Assembly: GCA_964369545.1 (NCBI GenBank)
Contig: CAYJFA010000003.1
Location: 1-64,000 of the forward strand
DNA length: 64,000 nt
Direction of reading: 5' to 3'
Origin: BNWE01 sp964369545
GTDB taxonomy: Bacteria; Pseudomonadota; Alphaproteobacteria; UBA3830
The notes below the pieces were generated by a model. That model was given only the letters and a program-made list of their open reading frames with translations. It was not told the origin of the DNA and made no database searches. The position numbers were made by a program, and so were the translations under genes. Below, one piece after another: positions 50,055 to 59,711 of the stretch. Each line of letters starts with the position of its first letter. Within the stretch, counting starts at the first letter, position 1.

Positions 50055-51003
50055 CTACAAAAAGATTCTTATTTTAGATACAATTTGGGCTCCTGGTTTG
50101 GAAATACTCAAAAAACGCTTCATAATAGATGTAATTCCTGGACTTTCTGAAGAAAAGCTAGTTGAAGTTATTAATCCATATAATATTATAGTTCTAAAAA
50201 GCGGCAATATTATAAGCAAAAAAGTACTTTCTAATGCTTCCAATTTAAAATTAATAATTAGAGCTGGAAGTAGTCTTGATAATATTGACTTGGTAGAGTG
50301 CAAAAGAAAGAATATTAACGTTATTTCTACTCATGAAAGTGTAACTATAGCTGTGGCTGAATTTACAGTCGCTGCCATCCTCTCTGTATGCCGAAGGCTG
50401 CCTCTTCTTTTCCAAGCTACAAAAAATAAAGATTTTAGAAGGTATTTATACATAGGAAAAGAATTACGTGATTTAAATGTTGGATTGCTTGGATTAGGAA
50501 GAATAGGAATAAAAACAGCTAGTATGTTAAGGCCTTTCGGCTGTAATTTAATTGGGTATAGTAAGAATTTTTCGAGGAAATCAGAGTTTGAGGAAATTGG
50601 TGGAAAAGTCACGAATGACTTAAATTATCTATTGAGTCAGTCAGATATAATTAGTTTACATTTGCCTCTTAATGGTGAAACAAAATATATAATTAATAAA
50701 GACACACTAAATTATTTTAAAAAAGGCGCGATACTTATTAACACAGCATGAGGACAACTAATAAATTCTTCAGATCTTATAGAAGCGCTTGATAATAATA
50801 TAATCTCATATGCCGCTTTGGACGTCCTAGATCCCGATCCATCGTTTCATGTAAATCCTGAAAATTTTAATTATAAGAATCCATTATTATATCATCCCAG
50901 AGTTTATATTTCCCCTCATTCTGCTGCATCTACTGAGCAATCTTTAGAGTGTGTTTCTAATGAAATTATCAAGCATATTTCAAATTTTTTAATGGTGAAT
51001 TAA
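50047..51003 (+). pseudogene. D-2-hydroxyacid dehydrogenase (SerA-like), internal TGA
   Basis: One 318-codon frame with a single TGA at 50749-50751, at the place of the conserved Arg in NTARG (INTA-stop-GQLINSS). Before it are the NAD-binding GLLGLGRIGIKTASML and SDIISLHLPL blocks and catalytic Arg region (RAGSSLDNI); after it YAALDVLDPDP and ISPHSAAS with the catalytic His. A CGA-to-TGA change would explain the stop. Relatives oxidise 3-phosphoglycerate or reduce 2-keto acids to D-2-hydroxy acids. Its place between the NRPS and leuCD suggests precursor supply. Ends one base into leuC (TAATG). Confidence 0.85.
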
Positions 51004-52391
51004 TGGCTACCTTATATGACAAAATCTGGAATTCACATGAAATTTGTAAACTAAATAATGGTTCATCTCTTATATATATCGATAGACATTTGATACAAGA
51101 TGTTACAAGTCCACAAGCATTTGAATGGTTGAAAGAACGTAATATGGGAGTTTGTTGTCCAGAGCTTTCTTTGGCTATAGCAGATCATAATGCATCTACT
51201 AACAATACGGATTTGGATTTTGAGTCAAAAGTACAAGTAGATTTTATGAGAAATAATTGTCAAAAGTATGGAATAAAATACATTGAAATTGGAAGTAAAG
51301 ATTTCGGAATAGTACATGTTGTTGCTCCAGAATTAGGGCTTATTATGCCAGGATCCATTATAGTTTGTGGAGATAGCCATACTTCAACGCATGGAGCGTT
51401 TGGTTCTCTTGCTTTTGGGATTGGAACTAAAGAGGTAGAACATGTTCTCGCTACACAAACTTTGGTATCAAGAAAGTTAAAAAATCTTTTAATCAAATTA
51501 ATAGGAAAAAAGAAATCGTATATTACTGCAAAAGATATAGTAATGCATGTTATAGCTAAAATAGGAGTTTCTGGCGGAAATCAAAGCGTAATAGAATATT
51601 TTGGAAATGTTGTTGACGAAATGTCTATGGAAGCTAGAATGACTCTTTGCAATATGACCATAGAAGCTGGTGCAACAAGCGGTATTATTGCTCCTGATGA
51701 TAAGACGATAGAGTATTTATTTTTAAAAAAATATTCTCCTAAAAAACAGAACTGGGAAATTGCTGTAAATTATTGGAAATCTTTGAAATCTGATGGTGCC
51801 GAAGATTTTGATAATGTTCTATCTATAGATGTTTCTTATATTAAACCACAAGTAACTTGGGGAACAACTCCTGCAACGTCAATTAATATTACGGATGCCG
51901 TTCCTTCTTATGAAAAATTGAGTATTAATATTAGTAAACAAGATTTTGATAGACATTTAGATTATATGGGAATCAAAGCTAATCAGAAAATTTGTGGTCT
52001 TGTAATAAATAAGGCCTTTATTGGATCTTGCACAAATTCCAGATTAGAAGACATCAGATCAATAGCTAACGTTATAAAAAATAAAAAAGTCCATCAAGAT
52101 GTTCATGCCATTATCGTACCTGGTTCTTATAATGTAAAAGTACAAGCAGAGAAAGAGGGACTTGATCGAATATTTAAAGAAGCAGGTTTTGAGTGGCGAA
52201 ATCCTGGGTGCTCAATGTGTATAGGAATTAATGCTGATAGAATTGCTCCTTATGAAAGGTGCGCATCTACTTCAAATAGAAATTTTGAAGGAAGACAAGG
52301 ATATCTTGGACGAACTCATCTAATGAGTCCGATAATGGTGGCAGCTGCAGCTATTGAAGGTAAAATAACAGATGTGAGGGAGCATATCTAA
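51003..52391 (+). CDS. leuC: 3-isopropylmalate dehydratase large subunit-like
   Basis: A 462-residue aconitase-family protein with the three iron-sulphur ligands (IGSCTNSRLED and NPGCSMCIG), CGDSHTSTHGAFG and the C-terminal RNFEGRQG. All are intact. LeuC with LeuD isomerises 2-isopropylmalate; relatives act on other 2-alkylmalates in specialised pathways. Here no leuA or leuB is nearby and the gene sits in an NRPS operon, so the true substrate may be another malate derivative (inference). TAATG junctions tie it to both neighbours. Confidence 0.88.
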   Translation: MATLYDKIWNSHEICKLNNGSSLIYIDRHLIQDVTSPQAFEWLKERNMGVCCPELSLAIADHNASTNNTDLDFESKVQVDFMRNNCQKYGIKYIEIGSKDFGIVHVVAPELGLIMPGSIIVCGDSHTSTHGAFGSLAFGIGTKEVEHVLATQTLVSRKLKNLLIKLIGKKKSYITAKDIVMHVIAKIGVSGGNQSVIEYFGNVVDEMSMEARMTLCNMTIEAGATSGIIAPDDKTIEYLFLKKYSPKKQNWEIAVNYWKSLKSDGAEDFDNVLSIDVSYIKPQVTWGTTPATSINITDAVPSYEKLSINISKQDFDRHLDYMGIKANQKICGLVINKAFIGSCTNSRLEDIRSIANVIKNKKVHQDVHAIIVPGSYNVKVQAEKEGLDRIFKEAGFEWRNPGCSMCIGINADRIAPYERCASTSNRNFEGRQGYLGRTHLMSPIMVAAAAIEGKITDVREHI

Positions 52392-52999
52392 TGGAAAAGA
52401 ATGTTTTTCATGGTTCATTTATTGGAAAAGCCGTTTACTATCCAGAAGCCAATATAAATACAGATGTTATTTTTCCAAAGGATTATTTGAAAACAATAAG
52501 CAGCAAAGGATTAGGTAAGTTTCTTTTTGCAGGAAAAAGGTACAACAATGATGGTAGTTTAAATAAAGATTTTATAATAAATAGGCCAGAACATAATTCT
52601 AAAAATATTCTTATTACCGGGGAAAATTTTGGATGTGGTTCTAGTAGAGAGCATGCAGTGTGGTCATTAGTAGACTATGGTTTTAAGGTTATAATCGCGC
52701 CCAGCTTTGCGGATATATTTTTCAATAATTGTTTCTATAATGGTCTTCTACCTATAAAATTAGAGCAATCCGTTATTTTTAATATCGTAAAGTATCCTAA
52801 CGCAGAACTAGTCATAAACATAAGAAATTTGTTTTTAACTAATAATAATGAAAATTATGAGTTTTATTTGGAAAAATTTCAACAACAAGCTTTGATGGGT
52901 ATTGGTGATACTGTCGTTGAAACAATGAAACATATGAAAGAAATTGAAAAATTTAGGCTTAACTATGTTGATCAGCAACCTTGGCTAAGTTTCTCTTAG
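52391..52999 (+). CDS. leuD: 3-isopropylmalate dehydratase small subunit-like
   Basis: A 202-residue swivelling domain subunit with INTDVIFPKDYLK near the N-terminus and the substrate loop NFGCGSSREHAVW. Complete and of normal length. It starts on the last base of the leuC stop (TAATG), so the two subunits are made together. See leuC for the question of substrate. Confidence 0.9.
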   Translation: MEKNVFHGSFIGKAVYYPEANINTDVIFPKDYLKTISSKGLGKFLFAGKRYNNDGSLNKDFIINRPEHNSKNILITGENFGCGSSREHAVWSLVDYGFKVIIAPSFADIFFNNCFYNGLLPIKLEQSVIFNIVKYPNAELVINIRNLFLTNNNENYEFYLEKFQQQALMGIGDTVVETMKHMKEIEKFRLNYVDQQPWLSFS

Positions 53000-53010
53000 A
53001 TGTATCAGAA

Positions 53011-53955
53011 ATGAATACTGATAAATCACAGTTTGTTAATTATTCCAAAAGTAGGTTTTTGGGATATCTTTGTGGGATCATTTCTTCCTTGTTTTCTTTT
53101 GGATTAGGATACAATTTTGGTTTTAGAAATTTTAGCTCCAAAACAATAGGAGTTATATTCGGGATAACAGGGGTGCTCATTATGGCAATTATGGGAGCCA
53201 AAATGACGGGAGATGTTTTTCAAAAAATCGCTGAAACAAATTGGAATTATAACAAAAAATCAATAAGATTAATGGCAAAATATGCTAAAATTACCTTGAC
53301 TGTTTTTGTCTCAGTATGTGCATCTATAAATGTTACTTATCTTACACATAAGATGCTTTGGCCTTTTATTGATGTATTTTCACTACTATTTTCTATACCA
53401 ACATTTTTAACAACAGTTTCTGTTGGAATATGGTCCATTATAGAAACTGTAAAATTAGTAGAAATTATGATTCAACTTCGTATGAAAAAATTCTTAAGCA
53501 ATGAAAATATCGTATATTTTTTAGGATACATAATAGGTTTACTATCCGCTTGGTCAATATTCCCTTTAACTATGACGGCCTTAAAGGAATATATAGGTTG
53601 TAATAAAATTTATATTAATGGTATAGCATTAATAGCTACATTGACAGGTGCTTTGCTTTTATCATATGGTACAGCAAATGCATTAGAAAAATTTTGGATT
53701 ACATTTTTTCATAAAAATAATAAAAAACATGTTTTCTTTTATAAAAACAAGGTACTAAAGATGGTGGCTTTATCGATAATGGCATCTTTTTCTGCTATCC
53801 CAAGAATACAAATGGCTATTGAATATATTTCGTATTCAAAATGGAAAATATTATTGGTGGCATGTTGCGCAACAGGAAGATTTTGTTTAGACTATTGGTT
53901 TCTTAACCAATTTTTAGGAAGAATACTTCTTAATATACCAAAATTAAGCAAATAA
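53011..53955 (+). CDS. Polytopic membrane protein of the NRPS operon, unknown
   Basis: About 314 residues from ATG at 53011 (a TTG at 52981 inside leuD is possible). Seven to eight hydrophobic segments alternate with basic loops (KKSIRLMAKYAK, HKNNKKHVFFYKNK). It has no ABC, MFS or RND motif that I recognise. As the last gene of the operon, 11 bases after leuD, a role in export or self-protection would be natural, but this is inference only. Confidence 0.6.
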   Translation: MNTDKSQFVNYSKSRFLGYLCGIISSLFSFGLGYNFGFRNFSSKTIGVIFGITGVLIMAIMGAKMTGDVFQKIAETNWNYNKKSIRLMAKYAKITLTVFVSVCASINVTYLTHKMLWPFIDVFSLLFSIPTFLTTVSVGIWSIIETVKLVEIMIQLRMKKFLSNENIVYFLGYIIGLLSAWSIFPLTMTALKEYIGCNKIYINGIALIATLTGALLLSYGTANALEKFWITFFHKNNKKHVFFYKNKVLKMVALSIMASFSAIPRIQMAIEYISYSKWKILLVACCATGRFCLDYWFLNQFLGRILLNIPKLSK

Positions 53956-54075
53956 ATCACCAATGCAACTAAAAAAGTTTGGTTACAGATTTTATATGTA
54001 TAAATAATTAATTGCTAAAAATATAAAATTTATTTTTTGAATTATAAAAGAACAGTAACAATCTTGAAAAATCAA

Positions 54076-54764
54076 TTAATTAAATAATCTTTTTAAGAAT
54101 TTGGGATATATTATAGCTAAAATATAGTTATTTCTTACTTTACGTGCAATTCCTTTATATTGTGAAAAATTTAGAAAATCACATACAAAGCTATCTTTTT
54201 CTTTATGTAAATTAGTAGTTTCTAAAATATTTATAGGTAAGACAATCCTATTTTTATTACTTTTGATAATGCCTCCTTTAAACACCAACATACATGTAAT
54301 GCTATATTTTCTGGATCATTCAGATATTGAATTTTTGTATCTTTTATTACAGATTACAGTGCTAAATTTCTTACCAAATCTATTTTTTCTACATCAATTC
54401 TCATCGGGAATCTTCTATCAAAAACCAAACTAGTAGCTATGTTATTAGTATGGCTGATTGTTAATCCACAATATGCATTATTTAATACAGGATGCTCTAA
54501 TACACCATTTTTAACATCTATCAAGTGAAACGGAATATCTCTACCTATCATTTTTGTATAAGCATATTTTGCACTTATTCTTCCTAATAAAAACTGCTTT
54601 CTAGACGATTCACTTATAAATGCACTATATTTGTTCAATTCATATTGTGAGAGAATTTTAATCAAATCTAAATTAATGTCGTTTTTCTCACAAATGCATA
54701 AAATACTTTCTATTTTTTCTGTAGTATTTTGTAAGAGTAATGACTTTATTTCCATATCGATCAA
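54076..54764 (-). pseudogene. Sfp-type 4'-phosphopantetheinyl transferase, stop and frameshift
   Basis: From 54764 the frame reads with QFLLGRISAKYAYTKMIG, then GLTISHTNNIATSLVFD and RIDVEKIDLVRN, stops at TAA 54354-54356, and goes on in the same frame with SVIKDTKIQYLND and WCLKEALSKVI, the W-x-x-K-E-A-x-x-K motif. A single-base shift near 54240 then leads to LPINILETTN and FLNFSQYKGIA. These are the standard motifs of Sfp/Gsp enzymes that load the phosphopantetheine arm on NRPS carrier domains. So the activating enzyme of the NRPS operon is itself broken. Reads convergently towards the operon. Confidence 0.85.
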
Positions 54765-55056
54765 TACAATTTTTTAAAGCTTGGAAAACTTAATAAAAAC
54801 ATAGCTCTTAAAAGCTAGCTGTTAAAAAATGTTGTAAAAACATCGCAGACCAAATAATTATACACAATTGAAAGTTATACTCCTATGCATTTATGAAGTT
54901 ATTATCTACAGTAATATAAAGTACTTTATATCTACTCTTTTTGATTCAATTAAGATTCTTAAAAACACATATAATACCTATGTAACAGGCTGTAAAAACA
55001 AACCTTATAACGTTAACTTTCTATATTAATTAGATAATCAGTAAAAGGAGCGCAAC

Positions 55057-57431
55057 TTGACGTTGTTTTTAAAAATATTATCTGCGAAAATAGGACTTGT
55101 TGTGAGGACAAAAATGCTTAAGGTTCTATTTAAAAACATATATATTCTTGTATCTATTGTAACATTTTGTAATGTTAATAGTATGCGTGATCCCAGGAAA
55201 GTTGATGCTCAGGAATGGCTAAATACAACATATATTGGAAGAGGTGGGTTTACTCCTGTGAAAGTAGACGGTCTTGCGGGAACGAGCCTATCCGGAGCTT
55301 TTGTGAAAGCATTGCAGATAGAAATAGGCTTGGAAGCTCTGGGAATTACGGAGGCTACATCATCTTTTGGTCCAACCACAACTAGGCTTTGTCCAACTTT
55401 AACGGAAGGCAACGTAGATACAACAAATAATTTTGTGAGGTTGCTGCAGCATGCATTGTTTTGCAAAGGGTACCATCCCGGTGGAGTGACCGGAGAATTC
55501 AGGGAAGGAACCGCAAAGGCTGTACGGCAACTAAAAGCAGATGCTTTTGGTGAGGATATTTCTGATTCGTCGGTATCGGCCATGTGGTTGAAAGCTGCTC
55601 TTAACTCAGATGCTTATGTGTGCGTTTGCAGAGGAAACCCTAATATAGAGCCATGCAGCAGCATTTAAATAGGGTTTATAATGCATATACCGGCATTATG
55701 CCGTGTGACGGGCACTACTCAAGGGAGTCCAATAAAGCCTTGATATTTGCGCTTCAGGCGGAAGAAGGTATGGGCGTGGATACAGCTAACGGTTTTTTTG
55801 GTCCTGAAACAACAAGTCGATGTCCTACTCTTTCAGAAGGAATGCGCGGAAATCTCATTAGAATTTTACAAAGCGCTTTATATGTAAATAGATTTAGTTG
55901 TCCAATTACCGGTGTTTACGATGGTAATACAGCTTCTGCAGTAAAGCGTTTTCAAATCTTTACCTGTCTCCCGGAAACCGGTGTAGCTAATATGCCAACT
56001 ATCAAGGCACTACTGTCTAGTTGTGGAGATACATCTAGACCCGCGAGGGCCTGTGATTGCGCAACGCAATTGACTCCTGCAAAAGCTTACGCGTTGCGGG
56101 AAGCCGGGTACGAATGCGTAGGAAGGTATTTGACGGGCTATGTTGATGCTGGAGCAAAGGCTAGACCAAAAAATTTAACGCCTGCGGAAATTGAAGCTAT
56201 TTTGCGCGCTGGATTACGGTTCTTTCCCATTTATCAAGATGGAGGTTGGAGCCCAGAATATTTTACCCGAGGAAGCCCACAGGGAGAGCATGATGGTAGA
56301 ATTGCAGTAGAAACGGCCAGATCACTTGGTATCCCCCTGGGAACGGTTATTTATTTCGCCGTAGATTGTGATTTGTATAATTTCCAGGTTACAGAGCTAA
56401 TAAGACCATATTTCGATGGGGTATTTTCGTCTGTGTGCAGAAGCGGGTTCGGATATCTCGTGGGAATATACGGGGCGCGAAATATTTGTTCTAGAATATC
56501 AAGTATGGGTTATGCGGTTAGCAGCTTTGTAAGCGGGATGTCGACCGGTTTTAGTGGCAACCTTGGTTATCCACTTCCCGAAAATTGGGCTTTTGATCAA
56601 TTCTGTGAGTTCGAATTTGGTGGTTCTTCTGACGGTAATTTTGCTTTAGATAAAGACGCCTATTCCGGAAGAGATGCAGGAGTATCCCAAGTTTTCGGTG
56701 CATCTGATAGAAGAATCCCAGGCATGAAACTGGAAACAATAGTAACTATGCCGGAGATAACCCAGGATATAATTCCAGATCATTTGAGAGTCACCATGTC
56801 AAAAGAGATATCATCTACTTTAGGTATTACTCCTGACGAAATTGGGACTTTTTATACGGTAGGTGCTTCCTGCGACGGGAAAAGCTGGTCTCCTTTGGGA
56901 GTTCAATTGGGAGCTTTTTGGAAAGATCTCGGTGTTTCATTCAGTTTGTTGCCACCGGAAGGGGGATCATCACCCCTAGATATCTTCAGGCACTTATCTA
57001 TTGGTGGTGTAGGGATATCATCGTCTAAAGATTTCGGGAATGTTGTGATATCCATTAATGGTGAAATACGCTCAAAATGGTCTTCAATTGGCGTCGAAAT
57101 TGAGCAAAAAATACAAAAAGCAACTGAACCTGTTGAAAAAGAAATTGTAAAGAGAGACAGATTCACAATAGAGGGAAATCCTCTCAGGGTAATATATGAA
57201 ACGATTGCTGTGTGCAGCAGTGCTTTGGCTAAAACAAGGCAACAAGTCTGGGATGTCACCATTAGCGGCCTTCAAAGCTTTTCGAGCTCTGTTACAAGTA
57301 GTTTATCTGCAATTGGGAAAGAGTTAGCTCAATCACTGCAAACCATAATGCCACAAGCTATAGTTGGAAATGCGTTCCTCACGACGTGCACAGTTATTTT
57401 ATTTATTGCTCTTCTGCCGGTGGGAGCGTAG
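55057..57431 (+). pseudogene. Exported peptidoglycan-binding/DUF1906 protein, one frameshift
   Basis: Two frames overlap at 55653-55668 and together form one protein of about 790 residues; one base shift in GAGCCATGC explains the break. After a signal peptide (VLFKNIYILVSIVTFCNVNS) come two or three peptidoglycan-binding-like repeats, each with FGPxTTxxCPTL, then a glycoside-hydrolase-like DUF1906 domain (YECVGRYLTGYVDAGAK, FPIYQDGG, YFAVDCD, NWAFDQFCEFEFGG). The last 220 residues are unusual and end in a hydrophobic segment (TTCTVILFIALLPVGA). This layout is best known from Gram-positive bacteria. TTG at 55057 has a GGAG site; ATG at 55114 is an alternative start. Confidence 0.7.
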
Positions 57432-57564
57432 TAAATTTTTTTTATTGCTGAGTGAAGTGTAGGATAATAAATAATTTCAGATTTTAGTTTGATATCTTTA
57501 TGACACTGGACTGCTTCATAAGCATTGTCATGTGAATTATTCAAAGTAGTAATAAAACAAAAAA

Positions 57565-57732
57565 TCACTCTTTTTCTTTTACGATGAGCTGAGTAATACC
57601 GAAAGCTACGAGGCAGGTTTCTATAATTGCATCGATATGGTCTGGAGTAAAATACATGACGATCGCAGCAGTAATGGCAATTATTCCCTTGATTTTGTCA
57701 TTGGTAATGAGGTTCTTTAAACTTGTAGACAT
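57565..57732 (-). CDS. Small holin-like membrane protein, 55 aa
   Basis: A 55-residue protein from ATG at 57732 with an AAAGGA ribosome binding site. It has a hydrophobic segment (IKGIIAITAAIVMYFTP), a short turn and a second, weaker one (IIETCLVAFGITQLIV), ending in charged residues (KEKE). Size, topology and place directly after the endolysin gene fit a class II-like holin. No named family is recognised. The frame is intact. Confidence 0.5.
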   Translation of the reverse strand: MSTSLKNLITNDKIKGIIAITAAIVMYFTPDHIDAIIETCLVAFGITQLIVKEKE

Positions 57733-57765
57733 GTGATTTTCCTTTCTTTATTTTTACTTTTTTTG

Positions 57766-58256
57766 TTACGAGTATGCTCTATTCAGCCACCCTGTAATGA
57801 CTTTCTGCTGAGATGGATTTGCTTGAGCGATGAGTCGATAATATCCTGCGGCTTCTGATTTTAGAGCAGCTAGCAGATCGGTCGCGTCAGATTCGTTTAT
57901 GGATTTTAGAGCTATCGCTCCAATAATTCCGTCTTCTACAACTGATTTTCCTGTAGTCCGTAAAGCTCTCTGAATCAGTTTATTAGCCTGAACTGTTCCG
58001 GTATTAATACTGATTTCGAAGAGTTTTATTGCAACGTTTTCATCGTTAATTTGCTCATACTTTTCTTTGTTCCAGAAATCGCAGTAGTAAATTTGCCGCG
58101 CCTGATCCAGAGTAATGTTTTTGATATCAAGATGCGGATAACTACGCTTCGAGATGCCGTACTTCGTCTCTCCGCCAAATCTGATACATTATTAGAGTAT
58201 CCGCCTTCGTGGTGGATGATTTTCTCGAAAGCCTTTAAAAATCTGGAGGTATACAT
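57766..58256 (-). pseudogene. GH108 endolysin (N-acetylmuramidase), frameshifted
   Basis: From ATG at 58256 (AGAAAGGAACAAGATC ahead) the frame reads MYTSRFLKAFEKIIHHEGGY with the catalytic Glu in HHEGGY, then breaks near 58170 and resumes one base off as GGETKYGISKRSYPHL, QARQIYYCDFWNKEKYEQI and the PG_binding_3-like tail NTGTVQANKLIQRAL. The rebuilt protein is about 163 residues, normal for phage GH108 lysins that cut peptidoglycan. One missing base accounts for the break. Confidence 0.85.
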
Positions 58257-58443
58257 GATCTTGTTCCTTTCTGCTTTGTGTGTTGAACTGTGATTCCAAG
58301 TAATCGATTCTCTCATGTAGCCGAAATATGTAGACACCGGCAGCTAAAGTTTCAATTACGATAAGTAGCCAAAGCCACGGGAATGAGAATTTTTTGCGCT
58401 TCGATCTCTTTTCAATTAACGGGCTTATCTTAAAATTACTCAT
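58192..58443 (-). CDS. Single-pass membrane protein, possible spanin-like
   Basis: An 83-residue frame with a basic N-terminus (EKRSKRKK), one membrane segment (FPWLWLLIVIETLAAGVYIF) and a polar, probably coiled-coil segment (RLHERIDYLESQFNTQSRKE). The last 20 residues overlap the endolysin gene in another frame. Topology and location between gpD and the endolysin suggest an inner-membrane spanin or similar lysis protein, but no family signature is visible. Confidence 0.4.
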   Translation of the reverse strand: MSNFKISPLIEKRSKRKKFSFPWLWLLIVIETLAAGVYIFRLHERIDYLESQFNTQSRKEQDHVYLQIFKGFRENHPPRRRIL

Positions 58444-58455
58444 AATATTTTTTCC

Positions 58456-59436
58456 TCATGTTGTTAAATTTGAACACTCGACTTTTGTTATAAACCCGTT
58501 AGAACTCAGCGAATGTTCGACTCTTGATATGATCCAATTGGTTGGTATTTTTGCGCTAAAACCTTGTAAAATTATTGGATGTTCTGCAAAGAAATCAGGT
58601 CTGAAAATTGTCGCAAACTCGAACTTTTTGTTGGCTTTAGCTACTCTTTTGAACTTAGCATTTGCAGCTGCAATGGCATCTTTTTCTGAAGGAAATATCT
58701 CGTCAAGTTCATATTCCGGATCTCCAGAACCTGACGAAACCATATGATATTCTCTGGCATTTTTGTCGTACTAGTTTGCGAAAATAGTTCCAACGCCTCC
58801 GCTTCCAGCCTCTGTTTCTTTGAATGAACACGAATAGCTCGATACTTCGCTTATATTCAAATATTTTGTTTCTAGAATTTTTCCAGAAGCAGATTTTCCT
58901 GTCATATTTTCTGCAAATATTAGATGACCGTCAGATGGTTTTGAAACTGCTCCGACTCTCTGCGATAACCTTGTAAGATAGTTCATATTGCTTTCTGCAA
59001 ATTGAGGGAAATCTTCTAAATCCACATCGCTGAATTCGTCGGAAATCGCAGAATCCATTCCAAATTCTTCCGCCAATTCTGATAAGAAATCACCGGCGGT
59101 TTGATTATGGCTTTTGGTCATTTGAGATCGCATTTTCTTGCTTACCGCACTTGCTGAGATTTTTACAGTCTTTCTGTTTCCATCCATTGCGATTTCTTTT
59201 ACGTAATATGATCCGATTTTTGTTAGTCCAGAATCTTTGTGACCGAGAGAAACTTCAATTTTCGCTTCTGTTTTTGGAAACTGCAGAGCATCGTCAAAAT
59301 CATCCAACTCTATTTCGCAAGAATCGCTCATTATTCTAGCTTCGTCTGTGGTATGAATTGAGACGATCCGATCTTTAATAAGCTCTAAGCTGTTGATGAT
59401 GATCGCAAAATCAGGCTCTCTGATATCTAATCCCAT
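58456..59436 (-). pseudogene. Phage late control protein D (gpD), internal TAG
   Basis: A 326-codon frame interrupted by one TAG at 58771-58773. The N-terminal part (MGLDIREPDFAIIINSLEL, CEIELDDFDDALQFPK) and middle (AGDFLSELAEEFGMDS, SNMNYLTRLSQRVGA) are the gpD/VgrG-like tail hub layout; after the stop the frame continues YDKNAREYHMVSSGSGDP and ends RVEHSLSSNGFITKVE, the normal C-terminus. It overlaps gpX by ten bases. GpD forms the hub of the phage baseplate. Confidence 0.85.
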
Positions 59437-59627
59437 AACTTAATTTCCTTGCGCTTATCTTGAATTGAGTTGATATATGGCAGATTTACGATCATTCCGG
59501 CAGATAATTCATAGTCGGTTATACTTGGATTTTCCGATAAAACTTTCTCTATCACAGCTGTTGTTCCATAATGCTTCCAGCGTATCCAATCGAGAACGTC
59601 ACCTGATTTTGTGATGTAAGTTATCAT
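59427..59627 (-). CDS. Phage tail protein X (gpX, LysM-like)
   Basis: A 66-residue LysM-like protein (MITYITKSGDVLDWIRWKHY, then VLSENPSI and GMIVNLPYI) of the phage tail X family. GpX is small and always found just ahead of gpD in P2-like tails, as here. The frame is intact and overlaps gpD by ten bases. Confidence 0.85.
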   Translation of the reverse strand: MITYITKSGDVLDWIRWKHYGTTAVIEKVLSENPSITDYELSAGMIVNLPYINSIQDKRKEIKLWD

Positions 59628-59711
59628 GTGCTTTTCCTCATAGCGGAGCGAGGTTCGAGCCGCACAGGCAATCTTGAGTCAAGGTCTCAGACCTTGTGGG
59701 AATGCAAAATC

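Larger units (their letters stand above)
33846..53955 (+). other. Non-ribosomal peptide biosynthetic operon
   Basis: Eight genes on the plus strand whose ends overlap or nearly touch: SHMT-like enzyme, RidA, NRPS-1, NRPS-2, D-2-hydroxyacid dehydrogenase, LeuC, LeuD and a membrane protein. Overlaps of 1-17 bases at seven consecutive or near-consecutive junctions show one transcript with coupled translation. The whole block is even more AT-rich than the backbone. Modules in order: A-T, C-A-T-E, C-A-T-E, C-A-T-TE, predicting a tetrapeptide with two D-residues. A PPTase gene lies just beyond on the other strand. Both synthetases, the dehydrogenase and the PPTase contain inactivating changes. Confidence 0.85.
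57565..59627 (-). mobile_element. P2-like phage tail/lysis remnant
   Basis: Five minus-strand genes in phage order: tail protein X, late control protein D, a single-pass membrane protein, a GH108 endolysin and a holin-like protein. gpX-gpD adjacency is the end of the tail module of P2-like myophages, followed here by a lysis cassette. gpD and the endolysin are broken. No capsid, terminase or other tail genes are in the window, so it is a fragment. Confidence 0.7.

Noticed and set aside
33846..53955. Low-quality sequence as the cause of all stops and frameshifts
   Set aside because: About 20 housekeeping genes in the same window are unbroken, while lesions cluster in accessory genes and include substitutions (TAA, TAG, TGA), not only homopolymer errors. 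The T9, A7 and A5 runs still deserve a read check.
57565..59627. Extracellular contractile injection system instead of a phage
   Set aside because: gpX-gpD followed by endolysin and holin-like genes fits a phage lysis module; no injection-system ATPase or sheath genes are in the window.
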